Assembly: GCF_041433555.1 (NCBI RefSeq)
Contig: NZ_JAPWBR010000024.1
Location: 1-29,012, forward strand
Reading direction: 5' to 3'
DNA length: 29,012 nucleotides
DNA from: Granulicatella sp041433555
GTDB lineage: Bacteria > Bacillota > Bacilli > Lactobacillales > Aerococcaceae
Under the pieces are notes generated by a model, which did not search any database, had not been told where the DNA came from, and was given only the letters and a program-made list of their open reading frames with translations. The translations under genes were made by a program, and so were the position numbers. Within the stretch, counting starts at the first letter, position 1; the number at the start of each line of letters is the position of its first letter. Shown here one piece after another: positions 23,184 through 29,012 of the stretch.

Positions 23184-23870
23184 TTATTTTTCAAAATGAT
23201 ATTCTTTCACTTGTAAGTTTTCATCGAGGTCAAATACAAGCGGTGTTGCAGTTGGGATTTCAAATTTTAAGATTTCGTCTTCGCTTAAGTTGAGCAAGTA
23301 TTTCACTAAACTACGTAGAGAGTTTCCGTGCGCTACAACGAGCACGTTCTTACCGTCGAGTAAATCCACCGCAATTTCATCTTGCCAAATTGGAAGCACG
23401 CGGTCCAATGTTGTTTTCAATGTTTCCCCTTGAGGAAGGTCCTTCACTTGTAGATGTTTGTAGCGTGGGTCGCTGGCTTGTTTGGCTGCTTCTTCCTCGC
23501 TAAGTAGTGGAGGCATCACATCGTATGAACGTCTCCAAAGCAACACTTGTTCGTCGCCATATTTTTCGCGTGTTTCTTGTTTATTGAGTCCTTGTAAGGC
23601 TCCATAGTGGCGTTCGTTTAATCGCCAGCTCTTTGTTTCTGGTAAATAGTCTTGATTTAATTCAGACAAGACGATATGTCCTGTGTGGATAGCTCTTTTT
23701 AATACTGATAAATACACATGATCGAATTGAATGCCTAATGAGTGTAGCATTTCCCCTGCGTGATGCGCTTCTTCTACCCCTTTAGGAGTTAACTCCACAT
23801 CGCTCCAACCGGTAAATAAATTGAGGGCGTTCCATTCACTTTCTCCATGTCGAACAAATACTAATTTCAT
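23184..23870 (-). CDS. gpmA: 2,3-bisphosphoglycerate-dependent phosphoglycerate mutase
   Basis: A 228-residue glycolytic enzyme interconverting 3- and 2-phosphoglycerate. Seen: LVFVRHGESEWN with the phosphorylated H8, the NLFTGWSDVELTPKG signature (17-31), NERHYGALQGLNK, and the second histidine in VAHGNSLR. Start is ATG 23870 after AAGGA; the in-frame upstream extension contains the promoter region and is rejected. Length is normal for Lactobacillales GpmA. It leads a two-gene unit with the C39-like peptidase. Confidence 0.96.
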   Translation of the reverse strand: MKLVFVRHGESEWNALNLFTGWSDVELTPKGVEEAHHAGEMLHSLGIQFDHVYLSVLKRAIHTGHIVLSELNQDYLPETKSWRLNERHYGALQGLNKQETREKYGDEQVLLWRRSYDVMPPLLSEEEAAKQASDPRYKHLQVKDLPQGETLKTTLDRVLPIWQDEIAVDLLDGKNVLVVAHGNSLRSLVKYLLNLSEDEILKFEIPTATPLVFDLDENLQVKEYHFEK

Positions 23871-23901
23871 GTTCATTCCTTCTTTCTGAAATTCTACTAT
23901 T

Positions 23902-23930
23902 ATTGTACGCCTGTTCTCAGAAAGTTTCAA
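23902..23930 (-). promoter_or_regulatory. Promoter of gpmA
   Basis: Minus strand TTGAAA and TACAAT with exactly 17-base spacing, 31 bases before the gpmA ATG; expected to be strong. Confidence 0.75.
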
Positions 23931-23955
23931 AGAACGACGCCCGATGTGTTGCCAT

Positions 23956-23985
23956 TTGCCCTAAATCATCATTTAGTGGTAAAAT
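23956..23985 (+). promoter_or_regulatory. Promoter of the O-antigen-ligase-like gene, with spacer palindrome
   Basis: TTGCCC and TAAAAT are separated by 18 bases. The spacer holds CTAAAT-CATC-ATTTAG (23961-23976), an inverted repeat placed where a repressor would block RNA polymerase. Confidence 0.55.
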
Positions 23986-24041
23986 AAGCTGATATCTATT
24001 TCATTAGATGATTGGTAGAAACACTACCTGAAAGGAACATT

Positions 24042-25238
24042 ATGAAATTACTAACGATAATCGAAAAGATAAAACGATTCTCGAATCAGGACTTAGCGCT
24101 GTACTTACTCATTATCAGTAGCTTCCTTCCGTTTTATCTATTTCTAACATTGTTCGTCTTATATATCATCCTTCTCGCCTTTACGGGAAAATTAAAACAA
24201 GTCTTCAAAGACTTAGCGCAGCACCCGTTCTTACTGGCGTTTATCGGATTTAGCTTTATCGTATCGATGGTGGCTGGCAACTATATCGGCGCTGTCATCT
24301 CGGTTGGATTCGTGATGTATGCGATATTCTTTAAATACTATCAAAGACGATTGACACCGGACTTTTTCCATATCGTTCTACAGACAGTCTTACTCCTCAG
24401 CATTTTCGCCGCGGGATTTGCGTTCTTAGAACACTATGAAATCGTTCATAAATTTAACTACACCTTCCTCTCACCACGGATGCAAGTATGGCACCAAAAC
24501 CGTGCGGAAGTAACGTTCTTTAATCCGAACTACTACGGAATTATTTGTTGCTTCTGTATTATGATTGGCTTTTACTTACTCAGCATCACGAAGAGTTGGT
24601 TCTGGAAGTTCATCGGCGCTGTCGCGATTGGGATTAACCTATTCGGCCTCAGCTTCACGCAAAACCGAACTGCTTTTCCAGCGATTATCTGTGGAGCGAT
24701 TATTTACCTCTTCACAACGATTCGTAGCTCGAAAGCATTCTGGCTCAGCATCGCCGCATTTGGAGTTGGACTCATGTTCCTCTTCTCAAATGACATCGGA
24801 GTTCGGATGGGAACGCTCGACTCTTCCATGGAAGAACGCGTTTCAATTTGGAATGCCGGCATGGTTCTCTTTAAACAAAATCCATGGTTTGGGGAAGGGC
24901 CTCTGACCTACTTGCATAGCTTTGCAAGAATCGGCGCTCGCTACCACGAACACGCGCACAGTTTATATATCGATACCATTTCAAGCTACGGGATTATCGG
25001 AACATTGCTTCTTGCGATTTCTACCCTTAAACCGGTACGCATGCTTTTAGAAATGAGTCGCGATCCAAAGAAACGTCCAATCGTTGGACTCTACGTTTCG
25101 TTTATCGTTGTACTCTTCGTTCACGGTATCTTCGACGTGGCCATCCTTTGGGTACAAAGTGCATTTCTATTCTTACTAGTGATGACAAGTATTCCAATGT
25201 GGATGAAACAAGAAGAAAACGTCATGCCACATAAATAA
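24042..25238 (+). CDS. O-antigen ligase / Wzy-type membrane polymerase-like protein
   Basis: A 398-residue polytopic membrane protein of the Wzy_C (O-antigen ligase-like) family, with roughly 10-11 hydrophobic helices. Seen: FTQNRTAFPA, corresponding to the conserved arginine motif before a helix, and after a large outer loop the signature HEHAHSLYIDTISSYG. Start is ATG 24042 after AAAGGAAC; an in-frame start 30 bases earlier lacks a site. In Gram-positives such proteins polymerise or attach cell-surface polysaccharide. No glycosyltransferase or flippase genes are adjacent, so it is an orphan with its own promoter and terminator. Donor and acceptor are unknown. Confidence 0.88.
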   Translation: MKLLTIIEKIKRFSNQDLALYLLIISSFLPFYLFLTLFVLYIILLAFTGKLKQVFKDLAQHPFLLAFIGFSFIVSMVAGNYIGAVISVGFVMYAIFFKYYQRRLTPDFFHIVLQTVLLLSIFAAGFAFLEHYEIVHKFNYTFLSPRMQVWHQNRAEVTFFNPNYYGIICCFCIMIGFYLLSITKSWFWKFIGAVAIGINLFGLSFTQNRTAFPAIICGAIIYLFTTIRSSKAFWLSIAAFGVGLMFLFSNDIGVRMGTLDSSMEERVSIWNAGMVLFKQNPWFGEGPLTYLHSFARIGARYHEHAHSLYIDTISSYGIIGTLLLAISTLKPVRMLLEMSRDPKKRPIVGLYVSFIVVLFVHGIFDVAILWVQSAFLFLLVMTSIPMWMKQEENVMPHK

Positions 25239-25249
25239 ACTACAAAAAA

Positions 25250-25288
25250 TAAATCCCAAGATTCACTGTTGTGAACCTTGGGATTTTT
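25250..25288. terminator. Bidirectional terminator between convergent genes
   Basis: AATCCCAAG...TTCAC pairs with GTGAA...CTTGGGATT, A-rich at left and TTTTTT at right. It serves both the rightward ligase-like gene and the leftward M16C peptidase gene. Confidence 0.9.
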
Positions 25289-25297
25289 TGAGTGCTT

Positions 25298-28219
25298 TTA
25301 TTTTGTTAAGTTACGGATGTTTTTGAAGAGTTCTTTATGATTTTCAATCTTCGTATCATTTCCGATAACGACAAACGCGTTTTGGTCCATGATAGCTTTC
25401 ATCGTTGGAGCGTATGCGCGTACCTTTTCAGGCGTTGCCGCTAAGATTTCATCGCGGAACTGTTGCACTTTCTCTTGCGTCAAATGAGTGAAGTAACGCG
25501 TGAAGGCGACTGCCCCTTTTTGAGCGGCTGAAAGTGGACGGTCAATCGTGCTGAATGTACCAATCAAGTTCTTTTCAAACTCCGCCTCTGACAAGTTGAA
25601 GTTTTCTAAGTACTCTACTTGTCCATCATAACGTTCAAGCGTTTCAACGATATTTGGGTCGCGGTAAGAAAGACCTGCGACGTCCCCTTTATCGGTAATC
25701 ACACTCATACCTCCGTATGCCCCACCTTGAACACGAACTGTATTCCATAAGTAATCAAGTCCTAGAACGGATTTCAAGAATAAGTTCATACCGTTCACTG
25801 GAACACCAAGAAGCGTTTGGTTATATCCTTTTGCGACATAGTTGATTTCTTGGGCTGTCTTGAACCCTTCGTTTAACACTTCCACAGGATTCGTGAAGAC
25901 TTGTTTTTCAACTTTGTGAGTCCCAAGATGCTTGAAGAAGTCCTCGGATACTTGTTTGAAGTGGTCGAAGTCAACTTTGCTTCCGACAAAGGTTGCCACT
26001 AGTTGGTCTGTTGTTAAAATCGTTTCTAACACAGCTTTCAAGCGGTCGATAAAGGCTTGAGGGTTTTCGTCAAAACCAGCCACCACATCGCAAATAAAGT
26101 CGTAGTAGTCGATTCCTTCAAGCGATTGTAAGTATTTCGCGCCTTCGTAGTAGTAAGATTCTAAACGACGAAGGGCCGCCACGTGTGACCCATAGTTGAA
26201 GTTCATCTCTAAGTCTGCTTTCACATTGAGTAAGAGCTCTTTAATTTTCTCAACATCGTCTAAGTTTGAACGGTGAACGATTTCTTCAATCAAGCTTAAG
26301 AGTTGTGGTTGGTATTCAGACAAGGCCTTACCGCTCACGGTGAATTTAGGATAGTAGATGTTGTCCGCTACTGATTCCGTAATCACGGTCGCGTTTGTGC
26401 CGATGCCACCTGTGTAGAAGTCGATTTCTGTGCTGAGGGCTTCGTCTGTGAAGTTTTCGGTTCCAACTTCCCCTAGTACTTCTATTAAGAAGGCTACGAC
26501 TGGAATGTCTTCTGTCTTCACGCCTGATAAATCAAAGTAATATTTCACGTAAGAAATGCCGGCTGTGAAGTCTTCATAGTGTAAGAAGGTTGGTTTGCCT
26601 TCTGCCTCTTCCACTGTTAATGGTAAAGGTTTTACTTCGCGGTCGATATCTTCAATTGAGAGTTTTGGTAATTTCGCCAAATCTTCTTCCTTATCTGGAG
26701 TCGTTTGACGTTCTAGAAGTTGTTGCGTTTGTTCAACTAAAGCTGCCACTTCTTCGTCAGATAGTGAAGCTTTATAAGCCGCTAACTCTTCTTTCAACGC
26801 TTCATCTTTGCGGTCGCCGAGTCCAGGTTCTGGAGCTAAAGTGATAACCGCTGCATGCGTATTGTCTAGTAATGTTGTTTGGATTAAACGTTCGAAATAG
26901 CCGTTTGCCATTTCTTCTTGCATCTTATCTAACACACGTTGGTATTCGAACGTTGCGAAGACATCCCCGCCGTATAACCAGCTTGTAAGTGAGTTTAGAG
27001 AATACAAGATTCCTTTAGGAGTAGCTCCTTCCAGCGCTGTTAATTCTTTATAACGGAACGCTGCTTTATTGAGGGCTGCTTGAATCGCTTTTTGCGGAAT
27101 GCCTTCAGCGACTAAACGTTTCAACTCGTTTTCGATGATAGAAACAAATTGTTCTTTGGCTTCTGGGTTTGTATCTTTTAAGACAATTTCAAAGATTGGT
27201 GAATAGGTTGCTGCACCAAATCCACCAGAAACATCAGAACCTAGGCCTGATTTCAAGAGAGCTTTCTTAATTGGAGCCGTGTTAGAGCCAAGAAGGAGTT
27301 CATCTAATACGCCAAGCGCGATGAGTTCTTCAGAGTTTGTCCCCTTACCAGCCGCCCAAATGTACGCTAAGAGCGATTTGCTTTCAGTAGGCTCGTCTTT
27401 AGAAATTGAGAATTTCGCTTCTAATTCATGACGCTCGCCGAAAGGTGTTTGTTCGACAGACTCGAATTCGTAGTCTTTTGCCTCAAACGCATCGAAGTAC
27501 TCTGTCAATTGCGCAAACGCAGTGTCTAAGTCTAAGTTTCCGTAAAGCGTCACACGCGCATTGCTTGGGTGATAGTACTTATCATGGAACGCCACGAACT
27601 CTTCTTGCGTTAACGAAGGAATCGCAGCTGGCATTCCTCCAGAAATATGTTTATAGACGGTATCTGGGAATAACGTTGGTTCAAACAGACGGTATAATTC
27701 AGAGTCCGCTTGAGAGAACGCCCCACGCATTTCGTTGTACACTACGCCTTTATAAATCAATTCATCATCGGCATTTTCTAAGTGATAGTGCCATCCTTCT
27801 TGCATCAAGATTTGTGGATCCTGCTTGAAGTTTGGATAGAATACTGCATCTAAGTACACAGACATCAAGTTGTTGAAGTCTTTTTGGTTACGAGACGATA
27901 CCGGATAAACCGTCTTATCAGAGTAAGTCATCGCATTTAAGAACGTATTCAATGAACCTTTTAATAACTCTACGAATGGCTCTTTGGATGGATATTTCTT
28001 CGAACCATTTAACACAGAGTGCTCGATAATATGCGCAATCCCGTTATCATTATACGGCGGCGTACGGAACGCAATATTGAACGCCTTATTATCATCTTCG
28101 TTTTCAAGGTATAAGACCTCTGCGCCAGTCTTATCATGTTTGTACAAATAACCGACAGAACGAATATCTGGCAAGTCTCTTTTTTCAATTAAAGAGTAAC
28201 CTTTAAAATTCTTTGTCAT
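25298..28219 (-). CDS. M16C-family zinc metallopeptidase (presequence protease-like)
   Basis: A 973-residue insulinase-superfamily peptidase in the single-chain, double-lobed M16C form related to PreP/Cym1. Seen: the inverted zinc motif HIIEH (63-67) in GIAHIIEHSVLNGS, the downstream EPFVELLKGSLNTFLNAMTY block, and the second glutamate ligand region in YNEMRGAFS. The C-terminal half carries the M16C-associated domain and an inactive-like second lobe. No signal peptide, so cytosolic degradation of oligopeptides is likely; natural substrates in bacteria are unclear. AAGGAGGAA lies before the ATG. Monocistronic. Confidence 0.95.
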   Translation of the reverse strand: MTKNFKGYSLIEKRDLPDIRSVGYLYKHDKTGAEVLYLENEDDNKAFNIAFRTPPYNDNGIAHIIEHSVLNGSKKYPSKEPFVELLKGSLNTFLNAMTYSDKTVYPVSSRNQKDFNNLMSVYLDAVFYPNFKQDPQILMQEGWHYHLENADDELIYKGVVYNEMRGAFSQADSELYRLFEPTLFPDTVYKHISGGMPAAIPSLTQEEFVAFHDKYYHPSNARVTLYGNLDLDTAFAQLTEYFDAFEAKDYEFESVEQTPFGERHELEAKFSISKDEPTESKSLLAYIWAAGKGTNSEELIALGVLDELLLGSNTAPIKKALLKSGLGSDVSGGFGAATYSPIFEIVLKDTNPEAKEQFVSIIENELKRLVAEGIPQKAIQAALNKAAFRYKELTALEGATPKGILYSLNSLTSWLYGGDVFATFEYQRVLDKMQEEMANGYFERLIQTTLLDNTHAAVITLAPEPGLGDRKDEALKEELAAYKASLSDEEVAALVEQTQQLLERQTTPDKEEDLAKLPKLSIEDIDREVKPLPLTVEEAEGKPTFLHYEDFTAGISYVKYYFDLSGVKTEDIPVVAFLIEVLGEVGTENFTDEALSTEIDFYTGGIGTNATVITESVADNIYYPKFTVSGKALSEYQPQLLSLIEEIVHRSNLDDVEKIKELLLNVKADLEMNFNYGSHVAALRRLESYYYEGAKYLQSLEGIDYYDFICDVVAGFDENPQAFIDRLKAVLETILTTDQLVATFVGSKVDFDHFKQVSEDFFKHLGTHKVEKQVFTNPVEVLNEGFKTAQEINYVAKGYNQTLLGVPVNGMNLFLKSVLGLDYLWNTVRVQGGAYGGMSVITDKGDVAGLSYRDPNIVETLERYDGQVEYLENFNLSEAEFEKNLIGTFSTIDRPLSAAQKGAVAFTRYFTHLTQEKVQQFRDEILAATPEKVRAYAPTMKAIMDQNAFVVIGNDTKIENHKELFKNIRNLTK

Positions 28220-28247
28220 AAAATTCCTCCTTCAAGGCTTTTCACCC

Positions 28248-28276
28248 ATTCTACCACTTTTAGCGCAAAAAAAGAA
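28248..28276 (-). promoter_or_regulatory. Candidate promoter of the M16C peptidase gene
   Basis: Minus strand TAGAAT (28248-28253) with a weak TTCTTT -35 at 17-base spacing that overlaps the terminator of the preceding operon. Confidence 0.4.
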
Positions 28277-28293
28277 GATAAGGGCCTACTTCT
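28266..28293 (-). terminator. Second tandem terminator after the XRE operon
   Basis: AAGAAG.TA.GG pairs with CC.TA.CTTCTT imperfectly, followed by seven T on the minus strand. It backs up the stronger hairpin at 28306-28341. Confidence 0.6.
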
Positions 28294-28303
28294 TACATAA
28301 AGA

Positions 28304-28341
28304 AAAAAACTCAAAATTCACTTATATGAATTTTGAGTTTT
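28304..28341 (-). terminator. Terminator after the XRE antitoxin-like gene
   Basis: AAAACTCAAAATTCA pairs perfectly with TGAATTTTGAGTTTT around a 6-base loop, followed by a T-run on the minus strand. Confidence 0.85.
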
Positions 28342-28400
28342 AGGTATTTTGTATTTAAGAATCTTGTAAAACTAGATTTCAGATTTATTGAAGAAAATTA

Positions 28401-28697
28401 CTAAAATGTCTTCTCTTTCAACTTTATCTCAATCTCATATCCGTTTAGCCGAGCTAATTCCACAAGAGTCATAATGGTTGGATTATGATGTCCTGCTTCT
28501 AATCTCGCTAAATAGGCTCTCTTTACATCTAACTTCGTTGCAAATTCTTCCTGTGTCAATTGATGATTGACCCGCAATCGAATCGTCCTCAAAGCTACTT
28601 TTTGAAGAGACACTTCTCGAAGTAAGTCTTCTTCGAAACTAGGATAAATCGATGATAACTTCATAAACTCTCGTGTTAAATAAGAAGTCACTGCCAT
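28401..28697 (-). CDS. XRE-family helix-turn-helix protein, antitoxin-like
   Basis: Up to 98 residues. An N-terminal helical segment (SFEEDLLREVSLQKVAL) leads into a Cro/CI-type HTH (about 38-88): LTQEEFATKLDVKRAYLARL with NPTIMTLVELARL. This layout is typical of HigA-like antitoxins that bind their own promoter. The start is uncertain: ATG 28697 lies too close to AAGGGGTGG, a GTG two codons later is better spaced, and ATG 28664 is also possible. All three overlap the end of the upstream gene (26 to 59 bases), so the two are translated together. Palindromes over the operon promoter are likely its operators. Confidence 0.85.
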   Translation of the reverse strand: MAVTSYLTREFMKLSSIYPSFEEDLLREVSLQKVALRTIRLRVNHQLTQEEFATKLDVKRAYLARLEAGHHNPTIMTLVELARLNGYEIEIKLKEKTF

Positions 28698-28899
28698 CCA
28701 CCCCTTCTTTAGTTCTTGATACAGGTATTTTTAAACACTGTCTTCCTTTATAATAGAATCCCCATTTTTCGATTATCTCCGGTGTCACACCTTCATCTTC
28801 TAAGATTTTGTAGACTGCCGCCAATCTAATCATCTCGTCATATTCAAGCGTTTCTAAACGATCCACTTTCTTTTTATCAACCCTAAATTTCTTACCCAT
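28639..28899 (-). CDS. Small protein of unknown family, toxin-like partner of the XRE protein
   Basis: An 86-residue protein from ATG 28899, preceded by GGGAGG; a longer in-frame start 33 bases upstream would fall at the promoter. The N-terminus is very basic (GKKFRVDKKKVDR), the middle helical and acidic (EYDEMIRLAAVYKILEDEG), the end possibly beta-rich (FYYKGRQCLKIPVSR, RVYEVIIDL). I do not recognise RelE, HigB or HipA motifs. Its position first in an operon, small size, and overlap with an XRE regulator are the arrangement of HigBA-type toxin-antitoxin pairs, so a toxin role is inference from context only. Confidence 0.7.
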   Translation of the reverse strand: MGKKFRVDKKKVDRLETLEYDEMIRLAAVYKILEDEGVTPEIIEKWGFYYKGRQCLKIPVSRTKEGVDGSDFLFNTRVYEVIIDLS

Positions 28900-28925
28900 A
28901 CCTATTACCTCCCTTTGACCTAAAT

Positions 28926-28969
28926 GTAACATATAAGTTACGTGAAGTGCACCCTGTCAAGTAGACAGG
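28926..28969 (-). promoter_or_regulatory. Promoter and two palindromic operators of the toxin-antitoxin-like operon
   Basis: Minus strand TTGACA (consensus -35) and TTATAT (-10) with 18-base spacing. The -10 is inside the perfect inverted repeat GTAAC-TTATAT-GTTAC (28926-28941); the -35 is inside CCTGTC-TACTT-GACAGG (28953-28969). This is the expected design for self-repression by an XRE antitoxin. Confidence 0.75.
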
Positions 28970-28987
28970 AAAATAATTAAATTATAT

Positions 28988-29012
28988 GACGAGTTCTTAT
29001 GAACTCGTCTTT
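28988..29012 (+). terminator. Hairpin with T-run at the window edge
   Basis: GACGAGTTC pairs perfectly with GAACTCGTC around TTAT and is followed by TTT at the window end. The T-run is on the plus strand, although no rightward gene ends nearby; it may be bidirectional or serve a transcript not seen here. Confidence 0.5.

Noticed and set aside
1..29012. CRISPR arrays, rRNA genes, prophage or insertion-sequence transposases.
   Set aside because: No regularly spaced direct repeats, rRNA sequence, integrase or transposase reading frame was found.

Overview
The window looks like chromosomal DNA of a low-GC Gram-positive bacterium of the order Lactobacillales. Evidence: AGGAGG-type ribosome sites, several TTG starts, many U-tailed hairpin terminators, and gene neighbourhoods known from Bacillus, Enterococcus and related genera (yitU-yitV-yitW; yjbG-yjbH-yjbK-yjbM-yjbN-yjbO with mgtE). 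A Carnobacteriaceae/Aerococcaceae-type host (for example Granulicatella) is a guess from general resemblance. No rRNA, CRISPR array, integrase or transposase was seen.

Layout. 1-2.3 kb: a MIP18/DUF59 protein and an alpha/beta hydrolase, divergent from a Cof-type HAD phosphatase. 2.3-6.1 kb: leftward operon relQ - NAD kinase - RluA-type pseudouridine synthase - mgtE. 6.1-9.5 kb: a CYTH-domain protein and the Spx adaptor SpxH rightward, oligoendopeptidase F leftward. 9.6-13.2 kb: ktrB-ktrA potassium uptake, preceded by aspartate kinase. 13.3-17.1 kb: glyoxalase I, an unassigned structured small RNA with a near-consensus promoter, a zinc-ribbon membrane protein, an AT-rich DUF4230 gene bracketed by two near-identical terminators, a small membrane protein and a secreted DUF1002 protein. 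17.2-20.1 kb: a second potassium system, trkA-trkH. 20.2-22.2 kb: SprT-like protein, tRNA-Leu(GAG), glutathione reductase. 22.2-22.6 kb: a gene-free stretch filled by a roughly 300-bp imperfect palindrome with 10-bp perfect ends. 22.6-25.3 kb: gpmA with a C39-like cysteine peptidase, and a lone O-antigen-ligase-type membrane protein. 25.3-28.2 kb: a large M16C peptidase. 28.4-29.0 kb: an overlapping two-gene toxin-antitoxin-like operon under a promoter covered by two palindromes.

Much of the window is stress and homeostasis functions: alarmone synthesis, Spx proteolysis control, two K+ importers, Mg2+ transport, and thiol/methylglyoxal defence. The parts least explained by known families are the small RNA (13.74-13.90 kb), the two large palindromes, the DUF4230 cassette between duplicated terminators, and the small gene of unknown type paired with the XRE regulator at the right end.
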